From NCBI GenBank assembly GCA_963854835.1, contig OY978530.1, positions 40,342,251 to 40,406,250 of the forward strand: a DNA stretch of 64,000 nucleotides, in the 5' to 3' direction. The notes beneath the pieces are model-generated. The model did not search any database. It had not been told where the DNA came from and was given only the letters and a program-made list of their open reading frames with translations. Within the stretch, counting starts at the first letter, position 1, and every line of letters begins with the position of its first letter. The stretch comes from Megamerina dolium. Its lineage: Eukaryota > Arthropoda > Insecta > Diptera > Megamerinidae. This document shows positions 1 through 10,905 of this stretch, one piece after another. Position numbers and translations under genes: made by a program.

Positions 1-20
1 GAAAATCTCGACTTCCCGAG

Positions 21-1283
21 TTGAAAATATCGAAATTCGGTGGAGCATACATAGATTGGCCTAATTTCTTCGCCCTGTTCAGCAGTGTTATTGACAAAGA
101 CTTAGAATTGAGCAAAGTGGAAAAACTTCAACATCTGCGCGATAGTTTGCAAGGACCCGCATTAGAAACCATTTGCTCACTTGAGCCAGTTGATGAGAAT
201 TATGACAAAGCCGTGGCTCTACTAAAGAATCGATTTGATAATAAATTACTTGTTTTTCAGGCACACGTTAAGGCGATTTTCGGCCTTAAAACTGTTAATA
301 GAAGTTCTGCTAGTGGCTTGCGAGAATTGAGCGACAAATTCAATTCACATCTTCGTGCACTTTATACCTTGGCAACACCTGAACAAAGTTTAGATGGATT
401 ACTAATTCATCTTGCTACCAGAAAATTCGATCAGAAGACACAGGAGAAATGGGAAGAGGACTTGCCGATACAGACATTGCCAACTTTGAATTCAATGACC
501 TCGTTTTTGGCGAAGCGATGCCGCATAATGGAAAATTTGGAAAGTGCTAAGGTAACGCAAACACCTAGCTGTCAGTTGGGCGAAAATGCGAATACCAATA
601 AAGGCATTAGAAACGTTTTGGTAGCATCTTCAAGTTCCTCTAGCTTTTGCGTATTTTGCGATTCGAAAGACCATTATATAAATAATTGTATAAAATTCAT
701 AAATTTATCGCCGAATTTGCGTAATGTATTGCTAGCTACAGCAATGATTTTAGTAAAAAATCGTTCAGGCGTCTTCGTTCCATGCCGCGCTATTCTCGAC
801 TCAGCATCTCAAATAAATTTCGTAACTACTCGCTTGGCAAATCTGTTGCAACTTCCATTCAAAAAATCAACAATTGTGATCTCCGGTATTGACGAATCCA
901 ACTTCGTTGCCGACAAGGAGATTGACGTTTTCGCACAATCGCAAGATAAAAGCTACAACACTTCGTTCGCTGCTGTGGTCACACCCAGCATAACAGATTA
1001 TCAACTTAACTTCAACCTTACTTCGGAATGGAAGATACCATCAAATATTACTCTTGCAGATCCACTATTCTTCAAACCACAGCGCATTGACTTGCTTATT
1101 GGCGCAGGTTTATTTTTTGATTTGATGTGTGTTGGCCAAATTCGCATTGCTAGTAATTTGCCAATGTTACAAAAAACTCGACTGGGTTGGGTTGTGTCTG
1201 GAGGTGTTTCATACATCACCAAACAATCATCGTCACTCGCAGCTTGCACCAAAAACGTATCTGCACAACAACAACGATATTGA
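21..1283 (+). pseudogene. BEL/Pao Gag (DUF1759-like) plus aspartic protease (DUF1758-like)
   Basis: About 420 codons stay open. Residues 1-180 look like the BEL Gag domain, with LSKVEKLQHLRDSLQGPA and a later ATRKFDQKTQEKWEED segment. A Cys/His cluster FCDSKDHYINNC lies near residue 212. The retropepsin-like protease follows with the motif AILDSASQINF near residue 257; Asp in the D-S-A triplet is the expected active-site residue. A segment RIDLLIGAGLFFDLM near 355 and GWVVSG near 390 are typical of the protease C-terminal part. The frame ends at 1283, where the reverse transcriptase continues in another frame, so polyprotein continuity is lost. It would have supplied capsid and processing functions in a virus-like particle. 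Confidence 0.87.
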
Positions 1284-2395
1284 ACGATATTGTTAAAAGA
1301 TTTTGGGAAATAGAGAACTGTTTCGACTCTGCTCCTCCATCTTCTGAAGAAGACGATTGGTGTGAGCAGCATTTCAAAGAAAATTTCACTCGTTTAGCTT
1401 CGGGAGAGTATTCGGTACGTTTGCCTGCAAAAAGAAACTTGAGCGCTCTTGGCGACTCACGTAATCATGCTCTTCGAAGATTTAAAAACTTAGAGCGAAA
1501 ATTGGAAAATAATCATGATTTGAAAACTCAATATATTTCCTTTATGAATGAGTATGCATCGCTGCACCATATGTCACTGGCAAAACCACAAGCCACAACA
1601 ACAACTTATTTTCTACCACATCACTGCGTGCAAAAGCTTGACAGCACAAGGACTAAGCTTCGCGTCGTATTCGATGGCTCCGCAAAAACAACAACGGGCT
1701 ACTCGCTAAATGACGTTTTGTTAGCGGGCCCAACTATTCAGCCAAAATTGTTCAAAACTCTTTCACAATTTCGCTTTCGTAAATTCGCTCTTTGCGGAGA
1801 CATATGTAAAATGTACCGATGTGTACGTGTGACATCTCCAGACGAATATCATCAATGTATATTATGGCGTGAGCATCCACTCGATGAGATAAAGGTATAC
1901 AAGTTGGACACTGTAACATATGGTACGAAATCTGCCGACTTTTCGGCAATTCGTGCTATGCATCAACTTTCGTACGATGAAGAAGAATCATTTCCAATAG
2001 GCGCAAAAATCGTGAGAAGAGATTTTTATGTTGACGATCTCATTTCAAGCGGAGATACTATAGAGGAAGTGGTTGAGATCAGACGTCAGGTTAAAGGTTT
2101 ACTTCAGCGTGGAGGATTCAACATTCGTAAGTGGTGCTCAAACGAGGCTAGTACCCTTCAAGGCATTGTTGACTCGGAACGTGAGAGTATGCTCAAATTC
2201 CATGATGGAACTTATGTAACGAAGACTCTTGGCCTCGTTTGGGACCCTAACACAGATAATTTCTTATTCTCTTTTTCGCCTATCGCACATAATGCAAGCG
2301 CAACAAAGCGTACGATACTTTCACATATCGCCAAATTTTATGATCCGCTTGGACTTGTTTCGCCAGTTATTACGAAAGCAAAAATTCTCCTATAA
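1277..2395 (+). pseudogene. BEL/Pao reverse transcriptase
   Basis: The reading begins at NDIVKRFWEIENCF, the usual link between protease and polymerase. Finger and palm motifs follow: KLRVVFDGSAK, then LNDVLLAGPTIQP, then KFALCGDICKMY, where Asp is the first palm aspartate. The catalytic box reads FYVDDLISSGDT near 2030, with both Asp residues present. The segment TVTYGTKSADFSAIRAMHQL differs from the usual TYG-(L/M)A-(S/A)APFLAIR wording, so it has drifted. A stop ends the frame at 2393-2395, before the RNase H domain. Confidence 0.88.
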
Positions 2396-2466
2396 ACCCT
2401 TTGGAAGGAAAAACTGCAATGGGACGAAAGTTTGCCTCAGTCGTTGCTAGCTAGCTGGACTGACAT

Positions 2467-2691
2467 TTGTGCTCAGTATGCTTGTATGGTTTAGTGAGCA
2501 GTTTTAAATTTCCTCGTTTTGTATTGACACCTCATTCCAGTTGGGAGATTCATGCTTTCTGCGACGCAAGTTTGGCTGCGTTTGGTGCTTGCGTCTACAT
2601 TCGTTCGGAGTGTGATGGTTTCTTAAAATCATGCTTACTTTGTGCAAAGTCGAGAGTCTCGCCTCTGAAAAACGGCGACGGAAGGTTTTAA
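2467..2691 (+). pseudogene. BEL/Pao RNase H fragment
   Basis: A short frame contains IHAFCDASLAAFGACVYIRS, the first RNase H strand with its catalytic Asp, and ends in CAKSRVSPLKN. In intact BEL elements this point is followed by a Pro-x-LEL helix and by the remaining acidic residues. Here the reading jumps straight to sequence found just upstream of the integrase, so the central RNase H region is deleted. Confidence 0.75.
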
Positions 2692-4136
2692 TTACTTCTC
2701 AACTACGCGACATAACGCTCGATTGCAAGTACCACAACTCCTTTCACAAGTTGCAGCGCATCTTTGCATACGTTTACCATTTTTACCAAACGCGCAGTAC
2801 TCACGTTGATAGCCAACCGCTGACTCCACTGAACATCAAAAGGGGTACACACCTACTAATTCGTCACATTCAACAAGTTCATTTTGCAGCTGAGCTCAAA
2901 GCGCTACGGTTTGATAAGAAACTTAACTCGTCAAGCAAACTACGCTCATTAAATCCATTTGTCGACTCATTCGGGCTTCTTCGCGTTGGAGGGCGCTTGC
3001 AAAACTCATTGTTGGACTTTGAAGCAAAACATCCACTTCTATTGCCAAAGCATCATCCAGTCACTAACGCAATAATTGACTACTTTCATCGTAAATATCT
3101 ACATGCAGGACCACAGAGCGTACTAGCTTCGATTCGACAGCAATATTGGCCAATTGGTGGTCGAAAGACTGTTGCCAGTGTTATAAACAAATGCATTCGA
3201 TGTTTTCGTTTGAAACCAAAAATTTACGAGCATATTATGGGTAGCCTACCATCCGACAGAGTACAAGCAAACAGAGCCTTTTTCACCACTGGTATTGACT
3301 ATTGCGGGCCATTCTACTATAAGTCAGCAGTTCGGACTAGGCCACCTATCAAATGCTACATATGCATTTTCGTTTGCTTCAGCACGAAGGCTTGTTATCT
3401 GGAACTTGTTCAAGACCTTTCCACATCATCATTTTTAGCAGCTCTAAAACGCTTTATTTGCACAAGAGACAAGCCACACACAATTTGGTCTGATAATGCA
3501 ACGAACTTTGTCGGAGCTAAAAACGAAGTGCAAGATTTAAGGCAATTGCTTTTAAGCAATTCTCATAACACTGAAATCACCAATCAATGCATCTCAGAAG
3601 GCATCGCATGGAGATTCATTCCGCCTCGTTCACCACATTTTGGTGGATTATGGGAGGCAGCGAAATTCCACTTTATACAGAATCCAGATGATTTGGACGT
3701 GCTGACACCTGCTCATTTCCTCATAGGTGCGCCATTTACATCTTTCGTTGAACCAGACGTCACCAGTCTCGATATCAGTCGTTTAAACCGATGGCAGCGC
3801 ATTTGTCATATGCAGCAAGTGTTTTGGAAAAAGTGGAGCAGCTCATACCTCTCACTTCTACAAGAGCGAGTCAAGTGGCAAAAATCAAATGGCGGTATTC
3901 AAGTTGGAAATATGGTCATTTTAAAAGACGAAAACCTACCATCACTGAAATGGCGACTAGGGCGTGTAGAGACTTTAATTTATGGCTCCGATGGCGTGGC
4001 TCGTGTTGCAATTATTCGCACTGCCAATGGACTTGTTAAGCGAGCTGTGGGGAAAATTGCTGTGCTTCCTATTGAGAATGAATCGGTTGAAAGCCTACAC
4101 CTTCCAACGTGGGGAGGATGTTCGCAGCAGCACTAA
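2692..4136 (+). pseudogene. BEL/Pao integrase, lacking the catalytic-Glu region
   Basis: The frame is open across about 480 codons. It contains the H2C2 zinc finger (HRKYLHAGPQSVL, then INKCIRCF), the first core Asp in TTGIDYCGPFYY and the second in IWSDNATNFVGA. The GLWEAAK motif near 3655 is followed directly by PDDLDVLTPAHFLIG, so the piece that normally carries the third catalytic residue is missing. The C-terminal region (LNRWQRICHMQQVFW, then WRLGRV and RAVGKIAVLP) matches the DUF5641-type domain. The joint keeps frame, but the protein would be catalytically dead. Confidence 0.87.
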
Positions 4137-4523
4137 TTTTATATCGGGACTCGCAGCACTATTTCTATTTCGGGACTCGCAGAGCTAACTTTCATGATCA
4201 TATAATAAACTATCATTTTATATTGGAATGTACTAAATCTCGAGATCATAAACGAAACTGTAATTCTCTTATTCTCTCTGAATTTAGTGATCATACATGC
4301 AACTGTAAACTCTCTCATTGCAATTGACTAAATTTTTATCTATTTCTTTCATTATCTCATTCTTATGTACATATAATCATAAGCATAGCCTAACTTTAAT
4401 ATTCTACAATTGTTAACTTCACTTCTACTGCGACCATGATTCAATAAAGTTGATAAACTTCTTTAAGAGTTTATAATTTTCAATTCGCAAATAGGTGGAG
4501 CAAATCAGCTCTTCCTCGAAACA
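4119..4523 (+). repeat. Putative 3' LTR of BEL-1
   Basis: The segment starts with TGTT immediately after the end of the BEL coding frame and ends in AACA. It carries a poly(A)-type signal (CAATAAAG near 4443). Boundaries are inferred from TG...CA-like ends and position only, because the matching 5' LTR lies outside the window. Confidence 0.5.
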
Positions 4524-4859
4524 CAAGGTGTTATTCAGTGCAAGTTGCGTAACCTATTTCTCGTGGAAACACTAATATAGTACTTTTGTAAACTACCGTT
4601 CAAATGTGTAGAATTTCGTCTGTGAGAATACAAGACTTGTTATGAAACATGCACTGGCTATTTTGTTATTGAATAAGCAAAAATGAAAATTGTTTTGTAT
4701 TAACAAATTATGACTTCTACTTATGTATGTATTACTTATGTTCTGTAGTAAAATTCACCACGGCGTTGAATACTGTAATTCAAATATATGATATGTGACC
4801 CGTACACCCTGTTTAATTCAATATTTAGATCATGAAAGGCGATTGTCACTTATCTTGTG
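4524..4859 (-). other. Non-coding; possible minus-strand LTR
   Basis: No open frame is convincing here. Read on the minus strand, a short purine run is followed by a TGT start at about 4809, just downstream of the envelope-like segment. This would fit a 3' LTR of a gypsy-type element. No second LTR copy is available to confirm it. Confidence 0.25.
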
Positions 4860-5258
4860 ATGAATGATTATTTGATCGCTGAAGTAGTTGTTTCCGACAT
4901 CCTACGGTTAATGTTCCAAAAGTTAGTGCAATGACCAAGTAGCTTATGGTGTAGTGATGGATATCATGCGGTCCCAGTTCAGTTGGTAATTCTATTCACG
5001 ATCACGTTGAAGTGCTTCTAATGGCTCTTGTTCCAGAATATATGTTGTGATCTGGCTGATGTTCTCGTGTATGGGTTTTAGAGTCGTGATTAACTCTGGC
5101 ATGTGTGCCACTGGAACATAGGTATGGAGGGTTTTTGTTTGTAAACTCCTATAGCCAAAAATAGAAATGAGTGGTTGCTTTACACGGTTTTGTGTATTTT
5201 TGGCATCCAGTGGTGGTCTGGTGGTGTTTTCGCAAGGTAACGTGTCTAACTGCCTCAA
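4860..5258 (-). pseudogene. Possible C-terminal fragment of an LTR-element envelope-like protein
   Basis: On the minus strand an 88-codon frame (5258 to 4992) contains an RVKQ basic motif followed by IFGYRSLQ. After a one-base frame change, the next stretch (about 4990-4860) encodes a hydrophobic segment of roughly 18 residues followed by a short Arg/Lys/Gln-rich tail. A single membrane anchor plus basic tail, next to a possible LTR, is the layout of the Env end in errantivirus-like gypsy elements. I could not confirm homology by eye. The coding is broken by at least one frameshift and the 5' side is cut by the LINE start at about 5245. Confidence 0.3.
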
Positions 5259-5580
5259 CCGGGTGGGGCTAACGCAATCCTTTTTGGAATCATCTCAAGT
5301 CAACTCACTGGCTGTCATATAGTTTGATCTGAGCGCTATGTGATGATACCTTTATTTGTTAATGAGAGGTAGTCATATAGACCGCTCTGCTTACTATGTG
5401 ATGGCGCTTTCATTATTATTAATGGGGGCCCTACATGTAGCGACCACCGGGCAACGTCCTCCTGGCACCCGCTGGGAGGCGGCTGAAGTGAGTGGCAAAA
5501 CTCTCCTCGGTTAGAGGTTGTGCGTTGGGTTTGGGACCCGCCACATAAAAAATCCCCCCAATGAAAAAAACAGCAATGCC
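5245..5580 (+). promoter_or_regulatory. RTE-1 5' UTR with two imperfect internal repeats
   Basis: This leader matches 17624-17950. It contains two related units of roughly 70 bases, each with TATGTGATG followed by an ATTAATG-like block (5333-5385 and 5393-5440). Repeated 5' UTR units can act as promoter modules in LINEs. That role is an inference, not something the sequence proves. Confidence 0.45.
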
Positions 5581-5589
5581 TCGGATAAG

Positions 5590-6280
5590 GACTACCGCTT
5601 TTGTTGATGACTCCCGCAAACGAAAAAAGGACCACGATTTACGGATATGCACCTGGAATGTCCGGTCCCTTTATAGGGAGGATGCCTCTATCCAGCTGGT
5701 TGATGTCCTCGAAAAATACAGAGCTGACATCACCGCTCTCCAGGAAATGCGATGGACGGGACAGGGCTGCTCCAAAAGAGCGTCCTGTGACATTTACTAC
5801 AGTTGCCATGCTGAAAGGCACGAATTAGGATGTGGATGTTTGGTCAGCAAGAGACTACGACATCTTGTCTCACATTTCACGCCTGTGAACGAGCGGCTGG
5901 CCACAATCCGCATCAAGGCAAAATTCTTCAACATCAGCCTTATATGTGCCTTATATGTGCTCCGACGGAAGCCTCGAAGAAGCTTACGACCGCTGCCCCC
6001 GCCACGATATCAAAATCGAGCTTGGCGACTCCAGCCTCCACCTGAACACCTCCGATAACGGAATGTGGCTGATCGACTTCGCCGCAGCACGAAACATGGT
6101 AATTGGTGGTAGCAGATTCCAGCATCTCGACATCCACAAAGCGACATGGCTGTCTCCAGATCAACGTACAAGAAAAGAAATTGATCATGTGGTGATTGAC
6201 GCATGCTTCCAGTGTGATGGACGTGAAATCGATCCGTGGTGCCAACATCAACTCGGATCACTACCTAGTTGCTGCTAACG
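5590..6280 (+). pseudogene. RTE-1 apurinic-type endonuclease domain
   Basis: The domain opens with ICTWNVRSLYREDAS (Asn of the TWN motif) and continues with ITALQEMRWTGQG, where Glu is a metal ligand. The next part is disrupted: a deletion joins FNISLICA to DGSLEEAYDRCPRHD, and the normally conserved GDFN is replaced by GDSS. The 3' part, with HLDIHKATWLSPDQR and IDHVVID, shifts frame before the NSDHYLV motif at about 6250. It would have nicked target DNA for target-primed reverse transcription. Confidence 0.82.
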
Positions 6281-6281
6281 T

Positions 6282-6592
6282 GTGCGCACACGTTTATGTG
6301 TCGCAAATAACAAGAGAAGTCCCACACAGCGAACTCTCGACGTCAGTAAGCTGCGATCACCAGAGACAGCAGATGCATTTACCACTCGACTATCGGATCT
6401 GCTTATGCAGAACACTCCCCCACTTGATGATACATGCGCACGGTGGACACATATGTCCCACTCCATGACTACTGCTGCCGCCTACAGAAAAACCCTGCGT
6501 GCAGACGCAACGCGAGCTGTTAAGGAGCGGTACAGAGAGGAAAGGAGTGCAGAGAGACGTCTTTTCAGGCGCATGAAGAGGGAGCTGGAATG
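6282..6592 (+). pseudogene. RTE-1 linker between endonuclease and RT
   Basis: The frame reads KLRSPETADAFTTRLSDLL and later RAVKERYREERSAERRLFRR, a basic helical linker that recurs in the copies at 18492, 32419 and 42669. Here a deletion removes the part between HMSHSMTTAA and YRKTLRAD that the other copies keep (the EEVIGYYRPL region). It ends in a stop at 6590-6592. Confidence 0.7.
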
Positions 6593-6630
6593 ACGCGAGT
6601 GTGAGGAGATAGAGATGTGTACCGATAAGA

Positions 6631-8252
6631 ATGAGACTCGAAAATTCTTCGAAAAGACCAAGCACCAGAACGGCGGTTCAAATACCGGAGCCTCCTTGTC
6701 GTGATGGAAATGGGAATCTGGTTACAGATGTCCAGAATGTACTGAGCCTATGGAGGGAACACTTCTCCACGTTACTGAATGGCGATGCTACGAATAATTC
6801 CTCCAGTGTAGGAGATTGCCCGATAACCCCAGTTACAGATGATGGTGTTGATGTTCCACCACCCGACTATGACGAGGTTGAAACGGCCATTTTAAGGCTG
6901 AAGAATAACAAAGCTGCAGGTGCTGATGGCCTGCCTGCCGAGTTGTTTAAGACCGGAGGCGATGAGCTGCTCGCCTGCATACACCAGCTCATAAGCAGAA
7001 TATGGTCGGATGAAAGCATGCCTGATGATTGAAGGCTCAGTGTTCTCTGTCCCGTACATAAAAAGAGACCCCACAATCTGCGCCAACTACCGCGGAATCA
7101 GTCTCCCGAGCATCGCATACAAGGTTCTATCGAGCGTACTGTGTGAAAGGTTGAAGCCCATGCTCAACAACCTGATTGGACCTTATCAGTGTGGCTTCTG
7201 GTAAATCTACCATCGACCAAATTTTCACACTGCGCCAAATCCTGGCGAAGATCCAAGAAAAACATATCGACACACACCACCTATTTGTTGATTATAAAGC
7301 CGCTTTCGACAGTCCGGTAAGGGATTACCTCTACGCAACAATGTCTGAGTTCGGTATTCCTGCAAAACTCATCCGACTTTGTAGAATGACACTGCATAAC
7401 TCCCGTTGTGCAGTGAAAATTGGGAAGGACCTCTCCGCACCGTTTAATACCGAACGGGGTTTCAGACAAGATGATTCGATATCGTGCGACTTCTTCAATC
7501 TTATTATGGAGAAAATAATACGAGCTGCTGATCTACGACATAATGGCACTATCTTCAACAAAAGTGTCATGCTGTTGGCGTATGCCGACGATATTGACAT
7601 AATCACCATGAACACGCGGGCAGTCAGTGCAGCATTCTCAGAGTTAGAAAGAGAGTCGCGTCGAATGGGTCTTACGGTGAACGAGAGCAAGACGAAGTAT
7701 CTAGTGTCAACAAACAAAGAGTCCCGGCGTCTTAGACAGCACGTCACTGTTGACAACTACGCTTTTGAAGTAGTAAGGGACTTTGTCTATCTTGGAACCA
7801 GCATTAACAGCAGTAATGACGTCAGCCTGGAGATATTGCGAAGGATCACTCTTGCAAACTGGTGCTACTTTGGGCTTAGTAAGCAATTCAGAAGTCGAGC
7901 CCTCTCTCTAAGAACGAAAACTACACTCTACGCTGAAACCTGGACAATTTCCACCTCAGATGAGCGAATGCTTGGAGTTTTCGAGAGAAAAGTCCTACGC
8001 AAGATCTTTGGACCTATTTGCGTTGGTGCCGAGTACCGAATAAGGTACAACCATGAGCTGTACGAGCTGTATGCCGATATTGACATAGTAAAGCGCATCA
8101 AAATCCAGCGGCTGCGCTGGCTAGGTCATGTCGAGCGAATGGAAGAACACGCTACAGCTAAGAATGTGTTATATTAGGAATCCGCTGGAGGACGACGCAG
8201 AAGAGGAAGACCTAACCTCCGGTGGAAAGACCAAGTCTGGTGAACCTGACGG
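6631..8252 (+). pseudogene. RTE-1 reverse transcriptase and C-terminal domain
   Basis: Several frames together cover the RT. The first carries AILRLKNNKAAGADGLPAELFK (6880-6960). The next has NYRGISLPSIAYKVLSSVL (7085-7140). A 333-codon frame (7176-8177) holds LFVDYKAAFDSP (first catalytic Asp), GFRQDDSISC, LAYADDIDII (both Asp) and NESKTKYLVST. The C-terminal part has LRWLGHVERM near 8115 and, after a stop at 8175-8177, a GRRRRGRP-type motif. Frameshifts near 7030 and 7200 and the stop show that it is dead. Confidence 0.85.
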
Positions 8253-8322
8253 CGCTTGGAATTTCTAACTGGCGCCAGCTATCAAAGAACAGAGATGGCT
8301 GGCGAAGCATTCTCAGAGAATG

Positions 8323-9150
8323 ATGAAGTTATACCACCAAATGAAGCCAGAAAAAATTCCATTATGATATTTGATAATGTCGCGTGTGAAAAACAAAATA
8401 ATATTCGAGTATATTTCTGTATGGGTCATCATAATAAAATTGACAGCTTCTATTTATGTCAAACATATACACGCATTCCAAAGCATTTAATTCGTGATAA
8501 TGCTAATGGAAAAAACTTTTCATCCTATAACAACACTTCTGAAAGTTGGATTGATAAAGCAGGTACATTAAACACTAATGAATCGAATATTAAAGGACAT
8601 CCTAAAGATTATAAAGATGAATATACTCCATATAAAGGTGATCGGAAACTATTTAAATCTGAAAATTCTTTACCGTATGAGAAGACTAAAATTACTACCA
8701 GCACACCAAAGAGAGTATCATCATCACAAAGTCGTAATAATACTAGCACCACTACTAATGATGATGTTTTTTATTCAAAAATGTTCGGTGACATTCTTGT
8801 CGATACTACTCATTAGAGTATTTCATCAACATTAGACAAATCACCATCATCTTCACAATTAATAACAAATATATCACTTTTAAAGCAACAAAAGCAGTTA
8901 GATTTGGTATATGGATTTCATCAAGATGCTCATGGAAATTACATGTTTGGAAATAAGTCACTGAAATTTGATGATGATAAAATTGAGATAGGTGAAAGAA
9001 GTTGGACTTTAACTCCAGGTCTATTTCAATTACTTTTTCATAAAGTACCGAAAGTATATAATCATATAGATTTGGATAACTATAAAGAAAGTCTCATATC
9101 AACTAATGCGCATCCGCTTAATAACTCCAAAAGGCAAAAGACTATGCTCA
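8323..9150 (+). pseudogene. Maverick/Polinton fragment: packaging-ATPase end fused to a DUF8207-like segment
   Basis: One reading frame runs through this stretch with a single TAG at 8814-8816. The first part has a Walker B-like IMIFDNVACEKQ followed by FYLCQTYTRIPKHLIRDNAN. This is the wording I associate with the FtsK/HerA-type (A32-like) packaging ATPase of Maverick/Polinton virus-like elements in insects. After a Ser/Thr/Asn-rich linker, the second part reads YGFHQDAHGNYMFGNKSL and LTPGLFQLLFHKVPK, then ESLISTNAH. This resembles a protein of unknown function (DUF8207-like) found in the same elements. The ATPase N-terminus with Walker A is absent. It sits between two LINE fragments and is non-functional. 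Confidence 0.6.
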
Positions 9151-9154
9151 ATCA

Positions 9155-10905
9155 TTACTAACCACTGCTACGATGTAATCTCAAATGGTCAACCGACATA
9201 TTGGCCGACGAAGAGGAATATACCCACCCGATCTCATAGACTTTGGAGTGGCCTAAGGTTTGCAGATGGAAAAAATCTCCACAGAGTGTAATTATGAAAT
9301 TCAAGAAATATGTAAATTCCCATCTTCCTCTAAGTACTGTATTAAGAAATGGACACGATGTAGACTCAGCTCTCGAAAAATTCAACCAGCTGCTCTCATT
9401 AGCTGTCAGCTCAGCCACTTGTACAAGCGTATGCAAGAAATCAAACTAGATCCCATACACATCAGCCGACATTGAATTGCTAGTAAGACAGAAAAGAAGA
9501 CTCCGCAGGAAATGACAAGAATTCAGATCACCGAATCTGAAAATACAGCTACAGCACTGCACTCGAAAGTTAAAGCAAGCCATAAAAAATATAAACAACA
9601 AAGAGTTGGAAGACCACATAGCCAAATTAGCACCTGGTGAAGCGTCAGACTACTCTTTGTGGAAATCAGCAAAAAACTCAAATCGGCCAATTCTCACTGA
9701 TTCCCCCATCCATTTGAGTGACGGTAATTGGGTTAGAAGCAACTGTGAGAAGGGTTTGCCTTTTGCAGACCATCTAAAAAGTGTGTTTACACTCAATCCA
9801 CCCTCTTCACAGTCTTCATTACCAAAATTAACTTATCAACCTTGCTCAATAACGCCCAAAATTAAAAAAAGGACATATTCAAAGCAATTTATAAAGATTT
9901 AAACCCAAAAAAATCACCTGGTCCAGATAAAATTACTGGTAAAATTATAAAAAAGCTACCTCCAGTTTCAGTAATTTATCTCATGCACATTTTCAATGTT
10001 ATCCTTCGTATTAAACACTATCTCAAATGCTGGAAAACTTCAAAAACCCTTCAAAAGTTGCATCGTACAAACCTATCAGCCTCCTGCCTCTATTCTCTAA
10101 AGTATTCGAAAAGCTACTTGTCATGAATATAACTCCATTTATTAATCTCAACCAACAGATTCCCCAACATCAGTTTGGATTTGGAAAACAGCACGGCACA
10201 ATTGCAAGTCGAAATTATTGCAATTGCAATTACAAGTCCACCGCATTGTAACTCTGATAAGAAACACTTTTGAAGAAAAAAAAGAATTGCTCAGCAGTCT
10301 TTCTTAATATCACTGAAGCTTTCGATAAAGTATGGCACGATGGCCTTATTTACAAACTCAAACTATTACTGCCTGCAAATGTCTCCTCTTTGCTTAGTAG
10401 TTACCTCACGAAAAGACAATTTCTCGTACATCACAAGGATTACACAACAAATCCATTGGATATTCACGCTGGCGTTCCACAAGGAAGAGTTTTGGGCCAA
10501 TTACTGTATCTTTTATACACTTCAGATATGCCCAACAATAACTATACATTCATATCGACCTTTGCTGATGATACGGCAATATTGTGCTCTCGCTCTAACC
10601 CCATTGAAGCTACTAAACTCCTGCAGACTCATATCGATTCTCTCGAAATCTGGCTAGCAAAATGGCGTAAAAAAGTCAATAAATCAAAGAGCGTACATGT
10701 AACCTTCACGCTAAGGCTAAATACATGTCCCCCACTTAAAATAAATGGCCAATCAGTTCCACAATGTTCCTCAACAAAGTATTTGGGTATTCACCTCGAC
10801 AGAAGGCTGACATGGAAAAATCACATAGAGGCAAAGAAAACTCAGATCAAGCTTAAAATGAATCAGTTATGGTGTCTGTTACACAAAAGCTCAAAGTCGC
10901 CAGTT
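9155..10905 (+). mobile_element. Jockey-clade LINE fragment (Jockey-1)
   Basis: The fragment starts inside the endonuclease C-terminus (GQPTYWPT, then an IDFGVA-type stretch in a shifted frame) and runs into the reverse transcriptase. RT motifs seen: NPKKSPGPDKITGKIIKKLP, SYKPISLLPLFSKVFEKLL, HQFGFGKQHGTI, SAVFLNITEAFDKVWHDGL, IHAGVPQGRVLG and TFADDTAIL. It ends abruptly near 10905 after KYLGIHLDRRLTWKNHI, where an antisense LINE fragment begins. Frameshifts and stops are frequent. Confidence 0.88.
10270..10905 (+). pseudogene. Jockey-1 RT palm and thumb region
   Basis: The best-preserved frame of the element, about 212 codons. It holds SAVFLNITEAFDKVWHDG (palm Asp in the AFD motif), the GVPQG motif, and FADDTAILC with both catalytic Asp residues. 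LRLNTCPPLKINGQSVP and KYLGIHLDRRLTW mark the thumb. The nearest relative in the window is the fragment at 17215-17600, which shares most of this sequence but has FANDTAIF in the catalytic box. Confidence 0.88.

Larger units (their letters stand above)
1..4523 (+). mobile_element. BEL/Pao LTR retrotransposon, 3' portion (BEL-1)
   Basis: The order Gag-like region, aspartic protease, reverse transcriptase, RNase H, integrase and then LTR is the BEL/Pao order. The copy enters from beyond the left edge, so its 5' LTR and Gag N-terminus are not visible. Coding is broken by a frame change near 1270, a stop at 2393-2395, loss of the RNase H centre near 2690 and loss of the integrase region that should hold the catalytic Glu near 3665. 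It cannot be autonomous. The LTR start (TGTT at 4119) follows the end of the coding frame almost directly, as is usual in this superfamily. Confidence 0.9.
5245..8322 (+). mobile_element. RTE-like non-LTR retrotransposon (RTE-1), decayed
   Basis: An APE-type endonuclease is followed by a reverse transcriptase with the box LAYADDIDII and a C-terminal W-x-x-HVERM segment then a G-R-R-R-G-R-P-type motif. The layout fits RTE-superfamily LINEs, but the exact clade is not settled. The 5' end (TCTAACTGC at 5245) is defined by the second copy at 17624, which shares the sequence from the same point but has different flanking DNA. The 3' end is lost: the LINE tail stops at about 8322, where a Maverick fragment begins. 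Confidence 0.8.
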
